Notes: generated from the sequence alone by a model not told the origin. A DNA stretch of 50,310 nt from Bacteroidales bacterium (GCA_023227835.1 JALOCI010000019.1:1-50310); one strand, 5' to 3'. Positions 1 to 9,832 are shown, counted from the stretch's first letter. Numbers and translations: made by a program.

Positions 1-1170
1 GAATATGTTGTAGCCACTAAGTGCCATTGGGAAGGCTTCATTTCCTTTCGTGGCAAGAACCACTCCCAGAACCATTATTATTCCTATCACTCCTCCTGCA
101 AGTGCGAGGAAAGCGGCCTCTGCAAGGAATTGAGTAAGAATCATATATCGTTTGGCTCCAAGGGCTTTCTGAATACCGATGAGATTAGTCCTCTCTTTGA
201 CAGAGACAAACATTATGTTTGCAATACCAAAACCTCCTATCAATATAGAAAAACCTCCTATTATCCAACCCGCAAGATTTATTCCTCCGAATATGCTTTT
301 TGTTTGGTTAAGTAGAAAAGTCATCTCGTTGAGAGCAAAGTTATCTGCCTGGTTGGGCTTGAGTCTCCTGACCGACCTCATCAGTTGTCTCATTTCTGAT
401 ATAAACTCATCCCTATCCGCATTATCAAATGGTTTTACGCAGATCATGGCATCTGTGTTCCTTGCATTAACAAGGGTGCTCATAAAACGGTAAGGCACGG
501 TTATGGAGTTGTCGGTATCGAATATGTTCACAATACTCTCCCCGGCCTTTTTGTTTACTCCTATGACCTTCACGTTGCTTGATCCAACCTTGATTATTTT
601 ATTCACCGGGTCCTCCCCTTCGAAGAGTGCCTCTGCTACAGCATATCCTATAACTGCTACGGGTGTTGAGGTCTGAGCCTCGAAAGTGGAAAAATAGCGG
701 CCGTTGTCAATCTCTACATTGGAAATCTTATCCCAGTCGCTTGTTGGGGCTGTTATGAAACCACTGTTGAATGAGTTCCTCTTGTAACGTATGTTTTTTG
801 AGGTGAAGATTACAAATGCTACAGCTTCGGAGTTTTTGCTGTTCTCCTTGATAAAGCGGAACTCTTCAAATTTAGGTGCCGGTCTTTTGCGATACTCCCA
901 CCATTTGTACTCTTCTCCTTCAGGGGGAGACCATGGAAACTCCTGAATATAAAGGGTGTTTCCTCCGAAACTCTTCAGTCCGTTGGCAACATTGCTTTCG
1001 AGGGCATCAATGGCTGTAAAGACAGTCACAATTGAGAAAATGCCGATACTTACCCCGAAGAGGGAGAGGAATGTGCGGAATTTGTCTCCTTTTAGTGATC
1101 CGTATGCAAAAGATATACTCTCGAATATAAGTTTGAGGATCACCGTAATTTTTCTGTATAATCGTATCAT
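1..1170 (-). CDS. ABC transporter permease, MacB/FtsX type (3' end outside window)
   Basis: Inner-membrane permease of the MacB/LolC type, which couples a separate ATPase to export or extraction of a periplasmic substrate. 390 codons are visible from the ATG at 1170, and no stop is reached before the window edge. An N-terminal membrane segment (about residues 27-50, with FRTFLSLFGVSIGIFSIVTV) is followed by a long periplasmic domain (about 50-290) and then the FtsX-like core with KERTNLIGIQKALGAKR, a cytoplasmic loop typical of these permeases. Family members run to about 400-415 residues, so only the last membrane helix should be missing. The start lies 17 bases after the mutS stop with AAAGGGGG in between, so it is probably co-transcribed with mutS. 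Substrate unknown. The family is clear; the function is inferred from the family only. Confidence 0.9.
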   Translation of the reverse strand, partial: MIRLYRKITVILKLIFESISFAYGSLKGDKFRTFLSLFGVSIGIFSIVTVFTAIDALESNVANGLKSFGGNTLYIQEFPWSPPEGEEYKWWEYRKRPAPKFEEFRFIKENSKNSEAVAFVIFTSKNIRYKRNSFNSGFITAPTSDWDKISNVEIDNGRYFSTFEAQTSTPVAVIGYAVAEALFEGEDPVNKIIKVGSSNVKVIGVNKKAGESIVNIFDTDNSITVPYRFMSTLVNARNTDAMICVKPFDNADRDEFISEMRQLMRSVRRLKPNQADNFALNEMTFLLNQTKSIFGGINLAGWIIGGFSILIGGFGIANIMFVSVKERTNLIGIQKALGAKRYMILTQFLAEAAFLALAGGVIGIIMVLGVVLATKGNEAFPMALSGYNIF

Positions 1171-1187
1171 AGCCCCCTTTAATTAAG

Positions 1188-3830
1188 TTATAACCCTATT
1201 TTTTTCTTCAGAGCCCGTAATTTGTCGAATGCGTCGAGCGGAGACATGGAGTTTATATCCATTTCTCGGAGTTCATCCCTTATACTGACCAAAAGTGGAT
1301 CTTCAAGCTGGAAAAAGGAGAGTTGCACTGCATTTTCACCGTAAGAGCCGACTTTTTCACCGTGGCCTGTTTTCTTTGCCGGGAGCGTGCTGTCTGTGGC
1401 GTTTGCCTCATCCTTCCTTTCTAGCTGTTTAAGTATTCTCTCAGCTCTCTTCACCACATCCTGCGGCATGCCTGCCATCTTTGCAACATGTATTCCAAAG
1501 CTGTGAGCCACACCTCCCGGGAGAAGCTTTCGCAGGAAAATAACTTTGTTATCAACCTCCTTGACTGCTATATGGAAGTTTTTAACCCGAGGAAAATGAT
1601 CCTCAAGGTCATTCAGTTCATGGTAATGTGTTGCAAATAGAGTCTTGGCATGAAATTCCCGGCGTTCATGAATGTATTCTACTATAGCCCAGGCAATTGA
1701 CATGCCGTCATATGTGCTTGTTCCACGACCGATCTCATCGAGAAGAACCAGTGAACGGTCCGACAGGTTGTGGAGGATTGTGGCAGTCTCCAGCATCTCA
1801 ACCATGAATGTGGATTCACCTCTTGAGATATTGTCTGATGCACCCACACGTGTGAAGATCTTGTCGATAATGCCTATCTGGGCCGAGTCTGCAGGCACGA
1901 AACAGCCGGTTTGTGCAAGAAGCACTATCAGGGCCGTCTGCCTTAGAAGTGCACTTTTACCGGCCATGTTTGGTCCTGTGAGGATTATTATCTGTTGGGT
2001 GTCATTGTCAAGATAGAGGTCGTTCGGTACATACTCTTCTCCCGGAGACATTAGCGTCTCAATCACGGGATGCCTTCCGTTCCTGATAGTAATTTTATTA
2101 TCGAGTGTTACCTGAGGCCTGTGGTAATTATTGTTTCGGGCAAGCTCCGCAAAACCGGCCAGAACATCAATCTTTGCAATAAGGGCAGCATTTTTCTGCA
2201 TCGCAGGGATGCTTCTCCTTATTTGCTCGATAATTCCCATAAAAAGAGAACTTTCCAGATTCAGGATTTTCTCCTCCGCTCCTAAAATCTTCTCCTCGTA
2301 CTCCTTGAGTTCCTGTGTGATGTACCTCTCTGCGCTGACAAGGGTCTGTTTGCGTATCCACTCAGGCGGGACTTTGTCCTTGTGTGTATTCCGGACTTCG
2401 AGATAGTAGCCGAATACATTGTTGTAGCTGATTTTTAACGAAGAGATGCCGGTTCTCTCAATCTCCCGTTCCTGAATCCTCTCTAATATCTCCTTTCCGT
2501 GACGTGCAATATTTCTAAGAGAATCAAGCTCATCGCTTATTCCGTCTGCAATTACGTCTCCCTTGCCAATCTGTCCTGCAGGTTCCGGAAGCAGCTCCTT
2601 GCGGAGTTTTTCGAGAAGTTCCTCGCAAAGGTCAATCTCTGAAGAGATAATTGTGAGCTCATCTATCCCAAGATGATTTAAAATATCTTTTAAAGGGCCG
2701 GTGTGTTCCAACCCTCTGCGGAGTTGAATGACCTCTCTCGGGGTCACTTTTCCGGCTGCTGCCTTTGAGATTATTCTCTCCTGATCCCCAATCTCCCTTA
2801 GCAGTGCTCTTGTTTTCTCCCTGCTTTCACTTTCAGTTATAAACTTCTCAACTATGTTATGCCTGTGGTTGATCTCTTCTGCGCTCTTAACAGGCATAGA
2901 GAGCCAGTTTCTGAGCAATCTTGCCCCCATAGGGGAACTTGTCCTGTCAACGACATCAATCAGGGAAGATCCGTTTTCTGCAGCGCTGTTGAAAACTTCA
3001 AGATTACGGAATGTAAACCGGTCTATCCATACAAACTCGCCCTCATCGATTCTGGAAATAGAGCAGATATGGCTAAGACCCTCATGCCTTGTTAGTTCCA
3101 GATAATATAGGATTGCACCCGCAGCAGTTACGGCCAGGGGAAGCTTGTCTATACCAAAACCCTTGAGAGTCTTGACTCCGAAGTGGTTTTGAAGCTTCTC
3201 GTAAGCCGAGTCTGTTACGAAGGCCCATTCGTCCATAGTGGAGACATAGATCTCCTTTCCGAAACGCTCTTCGAATCCCCGCTGATAGCTTTTCTGCATC
3301 AGAATCTCCTTGGGAGCCAGGCTGGCAAGAAGCAGTTCTATATATGGCAGCGGGCCCGAGGCTACTTTGTAACTGCCGGTCGATATATCGAGAAAGGCAA
3401 CTCCTGCCTTGTCGTTCTCAAAATATACAGCTGCAAGGTAGTTGTTCTCCTTGTGAGAGAGCAACTGATCGTTATATGCCACACCCGGTGTCACCAGTTC
3501 TGTGATTCCCCGTTTTACAATCTTCTTTGTCAGTTTCGGATCTTCCAGCTGGTCGCATATCGCAACCTTGTGTCCGGCCCTTACCAACTTAGGAAGATAT
3601 GTATCTATCGCATGATGCGGAAAGCCCGCAAGCTCAACATGTTGTGCAGAACCATTGGCTCTTTTGGTGAGCACTATCCCAAGCACTTTGGATGCTGTTA
3701 TTGCATCCTCTCCGAATGTCTCATAAAAGTCCCCCACTCTGAAAAGAAGAATCGCCTCCGGATATTTGGATTTCACGGAGAAGTATTGCTTCATTAATGG
3801 GGTCTCTACTATTTTTTTATCCTCGTTCAT
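1188..3830 (-). CDS. mutS: DNA mismatch repair protein MutS
   Basis: Mismatch-recognition ATPase that binds mispairs and small loops in DNA and recruits MutL. 880 residues, close to the usual 850-880. The N-terminal mismatch-binding domain carries FRVGDFYETF, containing the Phe-x-Glu motif that wedges into the mismatch. The C-terminal ATPase has Walker A GPNMAGKS near residue 618, the STFMVEM signature, and Walker B LLDEIGRGTSTYDG near residue 695. Connector, lever and clamp regions lie between. The ATG at 3830 is the natural start because the family N-terminus (TPLMKQYFSVKSKYP) follows directly. The divergent neighbour is the serine hydrolase gene, and the ABC permease lies downstream on the same strand. 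No truncation or frameshift is seen. Confidence 0.98.
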   Translation of the reverse strand: MNEDKKIVETPLMKQYFSVKSKYPEAILLFRVGDFYETFGEDAITASKVLGIVLTKRANGSAQHVELAGFPHHAIDTYLPKLVRAGHKVAICDQLEDPKLTKKIVKRGITELVTPGVAYNDQLLSHKENNYLAAVYFENDKAGVAFLDISTGSYKVASGPLPYIELLLASLAPKEILMQKSYQRGFEERFGKEIYVSTMDEWAFVTDSAYEKLQNHFGVKTLKGFGIDKLPLAVTAAGAILYYLELTRHEGLSHICSISRIDEGEFVWIDRFTFRNLEVFNSAAENGSSLIDVVDRTSSPMGARLLRNWLSMPVKSAEEINHRHNIVEKFITESESREKTRALLREIGDQERIISKAAAGKVTPREVIQLRRGLEHTGPLKDILNHLGIDELTIISSEIDLCEELLEKLRKELLPEPAGQIGKGDVIADGISDELDSLRNIARHGKEILERIQEREIERTGISSLKISYNNVFGYYLEVRNTHKDKVPPEWIRKQTLVSAERYITQELKEYEEKILGAEEKILNLESSLFMGIIEQIRRSIPAMQKNAALIAKIDVLAGFAELARNNNYHRPQVTLDNKITIRNGRHPVIETLMSPGEEYVPNDLYLDNDTQQIIILTGPNMAGKSALLRQTALIVLLAQTGCFVPADSAQIGIIDKIFTRVGASDNISRGESTFMVEMLETATILHNLSDRSLVLLDEIGRGTSTYDGMSIAWAIVEYIHERREFHAKTLFATHYHELNDLEDHFPRVKNFHIAVKEVDNKVIFLRKLLPGGVAHSFGIHVAKMAGMPQDVVKRAERILKQLERKDEANATDSTLPAKKTGHGEKVGSYGENAVQLSFFQLEDPLLVSIRDELREMDINSMSPLDAFDKLRALKKKIGL

Positions 3831-3848
3831 CCTTACAAAAATAGATAT

Positions 3849-3856
3849 TATCTTTG
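3849..3856 (+). promoter_or_regulatory. putative Bacteroidota -7 promoter element
   Basis: TATCTTTG matches the Bacteroidota -7 consensus TAnnTTTG and ends 27 bases before the ATG at 3884. No clear -33 TTTG box is visible at the usual distance. A weaker opposite-strand match (TATTTTTG on the minus strand, 3836-3843) sits almost on the mutS start and would give a nearly leaderless mutS mRNA. Confidence 0.55.
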
Positions 3857-3883
3857 TATAATTTCCCTCAAAAAAATCATAAA

Positions 3884-5035
3884 ATGAAAATTATTCCGTC
3901 ACTTCTGATCGCTCTGACAATCTCATCTGCTGCATTTGGCAAGGAGAAAAAGGAGAGCATGGCTTCTACTCAGTTACAGCAGATTATGAAAGATAACAAC
4001 ACAACCGGCCTTGCTGTTGCCGTTGTTAAAAATGGAAAAATCATATACACGCAATCTTTTGGAAAAAAGAGTATTGAAAACAATACCGATCTGAAGGAGA
4101 GCGATATTTTCAGAATCGCATCGATATCCAAGTCCTTTACAACAACCGCATTGATGACCCTTGTCGATAAGGGGCTGGTTAATCCGGACCAGGATGTGAG
4201 TGATCTTATTGGATTCAGGGTCCGTAACCCGAAGTTTCCGGAGATACCCATTACAGTAAAGTTGCTTCTTTCACATACCTCAAGCCTTCAGGATGCAGCA
4301 GGATATTTCTCGCTTGATGTTGTTAATCCTGAAAAGGGAGAAAACTATGTAAAGGCATATCACGATTATGCTCCGGGTACTCAGTACGAATATTGCAACC
4401 TGGGTTATAACATTATAGGCACTATTGTGGAGAAGGTCTCAGGTGTGAGATTTGACAATTATGTCAGAGACAATGTCATCAAACCTTTGGGACTGTATGC
4501 AGGATATAATGTAGACTCTCTTGATGCATCGAGATTCGTAACTCTTTACGGAAATGACGACAATGGTGTATGGGGACCGCAACCGGCAGCATACAGAAGC
4601 AGGGCGGAGGATATACAAAACGGCTATGTGATGGGTTACAGCACACCGTTGTTCTCACCTACAGGTGGCATAAAGATATCAGCCCGCGATCTTGCCCGCT
4701 ATATGATTATGCACATGAATTACGGCAAGTCCGGAAAGACCAGGATAATATCGGAGAAGAGCTCAAAAATGATGCAGACTCCGATTGTGAAAGTAAATGA
4801 GAATATAGGTTACGGTATGGCTCTCGAGAAAGCCACCAACCTGATTGAGGGTGAGGTAATGACCGGTCATACAGGTTCTGCCTACGGCGTTTACAGCGCA
4901 ATGTTCTTCAACCCGGAGAAAAAATTCGGAATCGTCATGATTACTAACGGTTGCCCTCCGGTTTACAAGAACGGTTTTACAGTAATTCAGAGAGATGTTA
5001 TCAATGCTCTATACAATATCTTTATAGCTAAATAA
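3884..5035 (+). CDS. secreted serine hydrolase, class C beta-lactamase / penicillin-binding fold
   Basis: Exported member of the beta-lactamase (AmpC/DD-peptidase/esterase) family. The ATG at 3884 gives a clean signal peptide (MKIIPSLLIALTISSAAFG); an upstream in-frame TTG at 3854 is less likely. The catalytic SxxK motif is S80-I-S-K83, the second motif is Y170-C-N172 in YCNLGYNIIG, and a C-terminal TGHTGSAYG supplies the HTG triad that replaces KTG. Length is 383 residues, normal for the family. Such proteins cleave D-Ala peptides, esters or peptides in the periplasm; sequence alone does not decide between these. It is followed 6 bases later by the glycosyltransferase gene, so the two may share a transcript with the YfhO gene. 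I do not claim antibiotic resistance. Confidence 0.9.
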   Translation: MKIIPSLLIALTISSAAFGKEKKESMASTQLQQIMKDNNTTGLAVAVVKNGKIIYTQSFGKKSIENNTDLKESDIFRIASISKSFTTTALMTLVDKGLVNPDQDVSDLIGFRVRNPKFPEIPITVKLLLSHTSSLQDAAGYFSLDVVNPEKGENYVKAYHDYAPGTQYEYCNLGYNIIGTIVEKVSGVRFDNYVRDNVIKPLGLYAGYNVDSLDASRFVTLYGNDDNGVWGPQPAAYRSRAEDIQNGYVMGYSTPLFSPTGGIKISARDLARYMIMHMNYGKSGKTRIISEKSSKMMQTPIVKVNENIGYGMALEKATNLIEGEVMTGHTGSAYGVYSAMFFNPEKKFGIVMITNGCPPVYKNGFTVIQRDVINALYNIFIAK

Positions 5036-5041
5036 TCTGCT

Positions 5042-6343
5042 TTGAAAAAGATCCTGATAATATCCTATTACTGGCCTCCGGCGGGAGGTTCGGGTGTACA
5101 GCGGTGGCTGAAATTTGTCAAGTATTTCAGAAAGTTCGGATATGAGCCGATTGTCTACACACCGGAAAATCCCGAATATATGGCACAGGATCCCGGACTG
5201 CTTTCAGAGATTCCTTCCGGAACTACAATAATCAGGAAAAAGATTCTCGAGCCCTACAATCTTTATAAGATTCTGACCGGAAAGAGAGGGGAGAGCATCA
5301 AGCCCGGCTTTATCGCCCGGGAGGCAAAAGGGGGGAAAGGGAAGTTTACCGAGAAACTATCTCTCTTTATCAGGAGCAATGTATTCATACCTGACCCGAA
5401 GTGTTTCTGGATCAGACCATCGATAAGGTTTCTCAACAGATACCTTGCCGAAAATCCTGTAGATGCAATTATCAGTACAGGTCCTCCGCACTCTATGCAT
5501 ATGATTGCCAAAGCTGTGGCAAAGAGAAGGAACATCCGTTGGATTGCCGATTTCAGGGATCCATGGACAAAGATGTATACATTCAAATACATGAATAACA
5601 CTTTTCTGACAACCCTTCTGCATAAACGTATGGAGAGAAATGTGGTCAGGAGTGCAGATGCAGTTGTGGTTGTAACCAATCTTATGAGGGATGAGTTTCT
5701 TGAACTCGGACCGAAAAGAATAGAGGTTATCACAAATGGTTATGATGCTTCCGATTTTGAACATCTCAGGGAGGAGGTTGAGGAGAAGTTTACGATAACC
5801 TACACAGGTCTTTTTGTTAAAGACAGGAATCCATCTGTATTATGGAAGATTCTCGGTGAAATGGTCCGGGATATTCCCGGATTCAGGGAGAGCCTGGCAA
5901 TAAGAATCATAGGCCACACAGACAGTTCTGTATGGCAGGAGATATCTTCAAATACACTTGACAATAGCCTGATTAATATGGATTATATGCCACATAATGA
6001 GGTGGTTAAATGGCAACAAAGGGCCAGGGTGTTACTATTGGCGGGAGGGCAGGAGCCTGAAGCCAAAGGTATCCTTACCGGTAAGTTTTTCGAATATCTT
6101 GCTGCACGACGGCCGATTTTGAGTTTTGGCCCAATTGGGGGTGATATGGATGTAGCATTGAGGGAGTGTGAAGCCGGAGCTATGTTTGATTATTCCGATT
6201 ATGCCGGAGCAAGGGGGTGGATTGAGAAGCAGTATGAGTTGTACAAGAAAGGAGAAATATATATACCTTCGGGAAAAATTGAAAACTACTCAAGAGAGGG
6301 ACTTTGCAGGAGAATGTCCTCTTTGCTTGATGAGATAATCTAA
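5042..6343 (+). CDS. glycosyltransferase, GT4-like (GT-B fold)
   Basis: Probable nucleotide-sugar dependent glycosyltransferase acting at the cytoplasmic face of the inner membrane in cell-surface glycan synthesis. The N-terminus (ISYYWPPAGGSGVQRWLKF) is a hallmark of a Bacteroidota GT4-like group. The N-terminal Rossmann half ends near VVVVTNLMRDEF and the C-terminal half starts at VITNGYD. Close to the end, GKFFEYLAARRPIL is the acidic donor-binding region. The start is TTG at 5042: the conserved N-terminus begins exactly there, no ATG fits, and the previous stop is only 6 bases upstream. The YfhO gene follows after 10 bases. Sugar and acceptor are unknown. Confidence 0.88.
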   Translation: MKKILIISYYWPPAGGSGVQRWLKFVKYFRKFGYEPIVYTPENPEYMAQDPGLLSEIPSGTTIIRKKILEPYNLYKILTGKRGESIKPGFIAREAKGGKGKFTEKLSLFIRSNVFIPDPKCFWIRPSIRFLNRYLAENPVDAIISTGPPHSMHMIAKAVAKRRNIRWIADFRDPWTKMYTFKYMNNTFLTTLLHKRMERNVVRSADAVVVVTNLMRDEFLELGPKRIEVITNGYDASDFEHLREEVEEKFTITYTGLFVKDRNPSVLWKILGEMVRDIPGFRESLAIRIIGHTDSSVWQEISSNTLDNSLINMDYMPHNEVVKWQQRARVLLLAGGQEPEAKGILTGKFFEYLAARRPILSFGPIGGDMDVALRECEAGAMFDYSDYAGARGWIEKQYELYKKGEIYIPSGKIENYSREGLCRRMSSLLDEII

Positions 6344-6353
6344 AATTGAAAAG

Positions 6354-8858
6354 ATGAAGAATTTTAAGCAGTACATACCTTATCTGATAGCTGTTGCATC
6401 ATTCGCGGTATTGGCATATTTTTTCACCCCGCAAGTCTTCAGCGGAAAGGTTGTCAACCAGTCAGACATCGCCTCATGGAGAGGTATGGCAAACGAGATA
6501 ATTCAGTATAACGAGGCCAATCCGGACAAAGACCCGGCACTCTGGACCAACTCTATGTTCTCGGGAATGCCGGCAACTTCAATTTCTGTCGTTTATAAAG
6601 GTGACTTTACGGATTATCTCTACAAAATGTTTTTTGTTGGAGTCAGACCGCCAAGTTATCTTCTGATAAGTATGGTGGGAGCTTTTCTAATGTTCCTTGC
6701 CTTTGGTGTGAATATCTGGCTGTCGTTGATAGGAGCCATTGCAGTAACGCTTTGTGCATACAATCCACAGATAATCCAGGTGGGGCACAATTCAAAAATG
6801 GTTGCGATTGCCTTTATGCCTTGGGTTATAGCTGCAGTCGCGTACGCTTACAGGAAAAAACCAATTCTGGGAGCAATTTTGTTTGCCTTTGCCCTCAGTT
6901 TCCAGATAAAGGCGAACCATCCTCAGATAACATATTACCTTGCTATCATTATAATTGGTTATGTGATAGCATTGTTTTACAATTCGATAAAAGAGAAGAG
7001 CTTTATGAAGTTCTTCAGAACATCCTGTTTCCTTCTTGTTGCAGGTTTGCTTGGTATTGCAACTAACATCAACCATCTCTGGCCGACATACGAGTACTCA
7101 AAATATACGATGCGCGGCGGCTCTGAACTTAATTCCAATAAACAAGGAGAGAAAAACGGAGGGCTGGACATAACATACGCCACACAGTGGTCATACAGTC
7201 CGCAGGAGTTGCCGAACCTGATGATTCCAAACTATAACGGAGGCTCCTCTGCGGGTGAGTTGTCCAAGAGTTCGGAGACTTATAAGGTATTCAAGAATGC
7301 AGGTTATCAGGATGCAGACAATGCTATAAAACAGATGCCGCTCTATTGGGGTCCACAGCCTTTTACTGCAGGCCCGATGTATATCGGTGCCATATCGATA
7401 TTCCTCTTCATACTGGGACTGATGCTGGTTCCCGGATCCATGAAATGGTGGATTGCCGGAGTTTCACTTGTTGCTGTTCTACTCTCGTGGGGCTCCCATT
7501 TTCTCTTCTTCACAGAGCTTTTCTTCAAGTATGCCCCTCTGTATAACAAATTCCGCACAGTGTCAATGATACTTGTAATATTGCAGGTTCTTGTCCCTCT
7601 TCTTGCGTTTGTTACTGTTGACAGGCTGTTGAAAGGGGAGTATGATCAGAAGAAGGTAAAACAGGGGATAGTTGTTTCGCTTGTAATAACAGCGGGATTC
7701 TCACTATTGCTTGCTTTAATGCCTTCGCTTGCAGGCGATTTCGTTTCTGCATCGGACGGCCAGCTTCCCGAACAGCTGAGAAGCTCTCTCATCCAGGACA
7801 GGATGTCACTTCTAAGTGCCGATGCGTTCAGAACCTTTGCCTTTATAGTACTGGCCGCCGGAGCATTGTGGCTAACAATTATCAACAAACTGAAGAGGTC
7901 ATATTTATATGTCATTCTCGGACTACTGGTGATGGTGGATTTGTGGGCTGTCGATAAACGGTACCTTAACGACTCGCATTTTGTGTCAGATACCCAGTTC
8001 AAGGATCAATATGCAAAAAGACCCGTAGATGAGCAGATTCTTCAAGACAAGGATCCTGATTACAGGGTTCTGGATTTAAGTGTAAACACTTTCAACGATG
8101 CTCATGTAAGTTATCACCATAAGACAATCGGGGGTTACAGCCCGGCAAAACTGCAGAGATATCAGGATCTGATTGATTATTATATAATTCCTGAAATACA
8201 GAAAATCGGCAATGACATAAAGGGCTCTACAACTATAGCAGAGGCTGAGTCAAAACTTGGCAACTATATGGTTCTCAATATGCTTAATACTCGTTATATT
8301 GTTGTCAATGGAGGAAATCCTCCTCTTCGCAACAGCGGAGCAATGGGTAATGCGTGGTTTGCTGACACACTCGTATGGGCAAAAGGTGCCGAAGGAGAGA
8401 TTTCTATGCTTGGCCAGGTTGACCTGAAGAGAGCTGCCGTGGTAGAGGAGAGTTTCAAGGAGAAGTTATCCGGACTTACATTTACTTCGGCGGAGGAGTC
8501 TCCTGCCGCAGAAATGGCGGAACAGAGTGATCTTGGAAATGAAATAACCCTTACCTCATATTCTCCTAACAGGTTGACATATAAAAGCAGATCCGCCAAA
8601 GAGGGTTTGGCTGTTTTCAGTGAGGTATATTATCCTGCTGGATGGAGTGCCAAAATTGACGGGCAACAGGCAGAAATACTACGTGCCAATTATGTTCTCA
8701 GGGCCTTGAGATTGCCGGCGGGAGAACATGAGATTGAGTTCAGTTACATGCCTGAATCCATAGTTAAAGGGGCTAAATATTCAAGTATGGCATCCGGCTT
8801 GCTTATATTGCTTTTAGTTCTTGGAATATTTTTTGAGATAAAGGGTCGTAAACAATAA
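6354..8858 (+). CDS. YfhO family polytopic membrane protein
   Basis: Large integral membrane protein of the YfhO family, related to GT-C type lipid-sugar dependent glycosyltransferases; in Firmicutes YfhO-type proteins modify envelope polymers. 834 residues with a first helix at about 9-25, a periplasmic loop containing NQSDIASWRGMANEI, then many hydrophobic helices up to about residue 540. A large soluble extracytoplasmic domain (about 540-800) follows, and a last helix near 808-827 ends in a short basic tail. Placement directly after a glycosyltransferase gene supports a role in surface glycan or lipid-linked sugar transfer. The exact reaction is unknown. The ATG at 6354 is the only sensible start. 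Confidence 0.88.
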   Translation: MKNFKQYIPYLIAVASFAVLAYFFTPQVFSGKVVNQSDIASWRGMANEIIQYNEANPDKDPALWTNSMFSGMPATSISVVYKGDFTDYLYKMFFVGVRPPSYLLISMVGAFLMFLAFGVNIWLSLIGAIAVTLCAYNPQIIQVGHNSKMVAIAFMPWVIAAVAYAYRKKPILGAILFAFALSFQIKANHPQITYYLAIIIIGYVIALFYNSIKEKSFMKFFRTSCFLLVAGLLGIATNINHLWPTYEYSKYTMRGGSELNSNKQGEKNGGLDITYATQWSYSPQELPNLMIPNYNGGSSAGELSKSSETYKVFKNAGYQDADNAIKQMPLYWGPQPFTAGPMYIGAISIFLFILGLMLVPGSMKWWIAGVSLVAVLLSWGSHFLFFTELFFKYAPLYNKFRTVSMILVILQVLVPLLAFVTVDRLLKGEYDQKKVKQGIVVSLVITAGFSLLLALMPSLAGDFVSASDGQLPEQLRSSLIQDRMSLLSADAFRTFAFIVLAAGALWLTIINKLKRSYLYVILGLLVMVDLWAVDKRYLNDSHFVSDTQFKDQYAKRPVDEQILQDKDPDYRVLDLSVNTFNDAHVSYHHKTIGGYSPAKLQRYQDLIDYYIIPEIQKIGNDIKGSTTIAEAESKLGNYMVLNMLNTRYIVVNGGNPPLRNSGAMGNAWFADTLVWAKGAEGEISMLGQVDLKRAAVVEESFKEKLSGLTFTSAEESPAAEMAEQSDLGNEITLTSYSPNRLTYKSRSAKEGLAVFSEVYYPAGWSAKIDGQQAEILRANYVLRALRLPAGEHEIEFSYMPESIVKGAKYSSMASGLLILLLVLGIFFEIKGRKQ

Positions 8859-8859
8859 A

Positions 8860-9261
8860 ATGTTAAGGGTAATAAGGGACTATTTAAGTGTATTCGGGTT
8901 ATTGTGCCTGACACTTTTTCTAACAATGGCAACACTTGAGAGAAAGAGTGCCTTGATGGCTCAACCCTTAAGCCCTGTCCAGGAAAATGTCTGTACATAC
9001 TCTCCTGTTCTCGGTCAGTCCGGAGTGCGGCAGGTTTTGTCAGAGACAACTGCCCCGGTAGTAGCTTCGCCCGGAGGTTTCGCAGCAAATCCTTGCATAG
9101 CAAACTTTCACCAGAAGGTTCTTGGATACTCACTCTTCAGAGAGCGACATATCGGGAAGTTCAACGGCAGGATTGAGCAGCAGTTTCTTGAGTTGATTAA
9201 TTCTATTTATACCCCGGCCTGCTCATTTTTCATTTATGGTCTGCGGAAGATAGTCATTTAG
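8860..9261 (+). CDS. small hypothetical membrane-anchored protein
   Basis: I do not recognise this 133-residue product. It begins one base after the YfhO stop, which suggests translational coupling. Residues 9-25 (LSVFGLLCLTLFLTMAT) form one hydrophobic segment, either an anchor or an uncleaved signal; the rest is soluble with three scattered cysteines (near 45, 78 and 120) and no repeats. There are no close competing reading frames on either strand. It could be a genuine envelope accessory protein of the YfhO gene or a non-coding stretch open by chance. The tight spacing and hydrophobic start favour a real gene. Confidence 0.45.
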   Translation: MLRVIRDYLSVFGLLCLTLFLTMATLERKSALMAQPLSPVQENVCTYSPVLGQSGVRQVLSETTAPVVASPGGFAANPCIANFHQKVLGYSLFRERHIGKFNGRIEQQFLELINSIYTPACSFFIYGLRKIVI

Positions 9262-9353
9262 TGTTTTTATTGGATTTTAACTCTTCTGTCTCGTTTTGGC
9301 GGGGCAGGGATTGCGTATGCATTAAAAACAATAATTCAATAAAAACACATATT

Positions 9354-9827
9354 ATGAACACAAATATATCACATCCGGAAATTGTCAAGGTTTTTGACAC
9401 AAAAAGTCTTCTTATAACATCTGCCATTGCTGTTGCAGGAATTGCATCACTTGTCCTGTCATGGTTCGGCATTGCAAGCATTTTGCTTATTATAGCCTTA
9501 CTGCTGTTTTTTCTAAAATCAAAGGCCAATGTTTATAAGCCTTCGGGCAGTTTTGTGAAGACAGAATCATTCTATCTGGACAAGGAGGAACTTCCTTTCT
9601 TGCAGACTTTGTTGGAAGGTAAGGAACAAGAGGAGCCGAGAGTAATAAAATTCACTTCAACAGGTAGTGCAAGAATTGATTACATCTTTTCTGCCGATAA
9701 ACAATTCGCTGCTTTTCAGCTTTTCGAGTTTATTCCGCACAAATATGAGGTGTATTCAAAGATGATCAGTTTTACCGGAGCTCAGGCCAAAAAAATGATC
9801 AGCTATATTGATAAGTGTAAAAAGTAA
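9354..9827 (+). CDS. hypothetical protein with two transmembrane segments
   Basis: 157 residues from the ATG at 9354. An in-frame GTG at 9261 would add 31 low-complexity residues and overlap the previous stop, so the ATG is preferred. Residues about 21-52 form two adjacent hydrophobic helices (LITSAIAVAGIASLVLSWFG, then ILLIIALLLFFL), followed by a soluble cytoplasmic-type domain of about 100 residues rich in Phe and Lys. No catalytic motif is visible and I cannot name a family. The gene converges with the RND permease gene; the two stops are only about 5 bases apart and I see no hairpin between them. Confidence 0.7.
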   Translation: MNTNISHPEIVKVFDTKSLLITSAIAVAGIASLVLSWFGIASILLIIALLLFFLKSKANVYKPSGSFVKTESFYLDKEELPFLQTLLEGKEQEEPRVIKFTSTGSARIDYIFSADKQFAAFQLFEFIPHKYEVYSKMISFTGAQAKKMISYIDKCKK

Positions 9828-9832
9828 TTTGA

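Noticed and set aside
3183..3797. Open frame of about 200 codons on the plus strand inside mutS
   Set aside because: Fully antisense to a well-conserved mutS region, with no family resemblance; an ordinary mirror of biased codon use.
3884..5035. Antibiotic-inactivating beta-lactamase
   Set aside because: The fold and SxxK motif are shared by esterases and peptidases; nothing in the sequence shows drug hydrolysis.
5263..5733. Minus-strand open frames inside the glycosyltransferase gene
   Set aside because: Antisense to a gene with clear domain motifs; the translations show no recognisable features.
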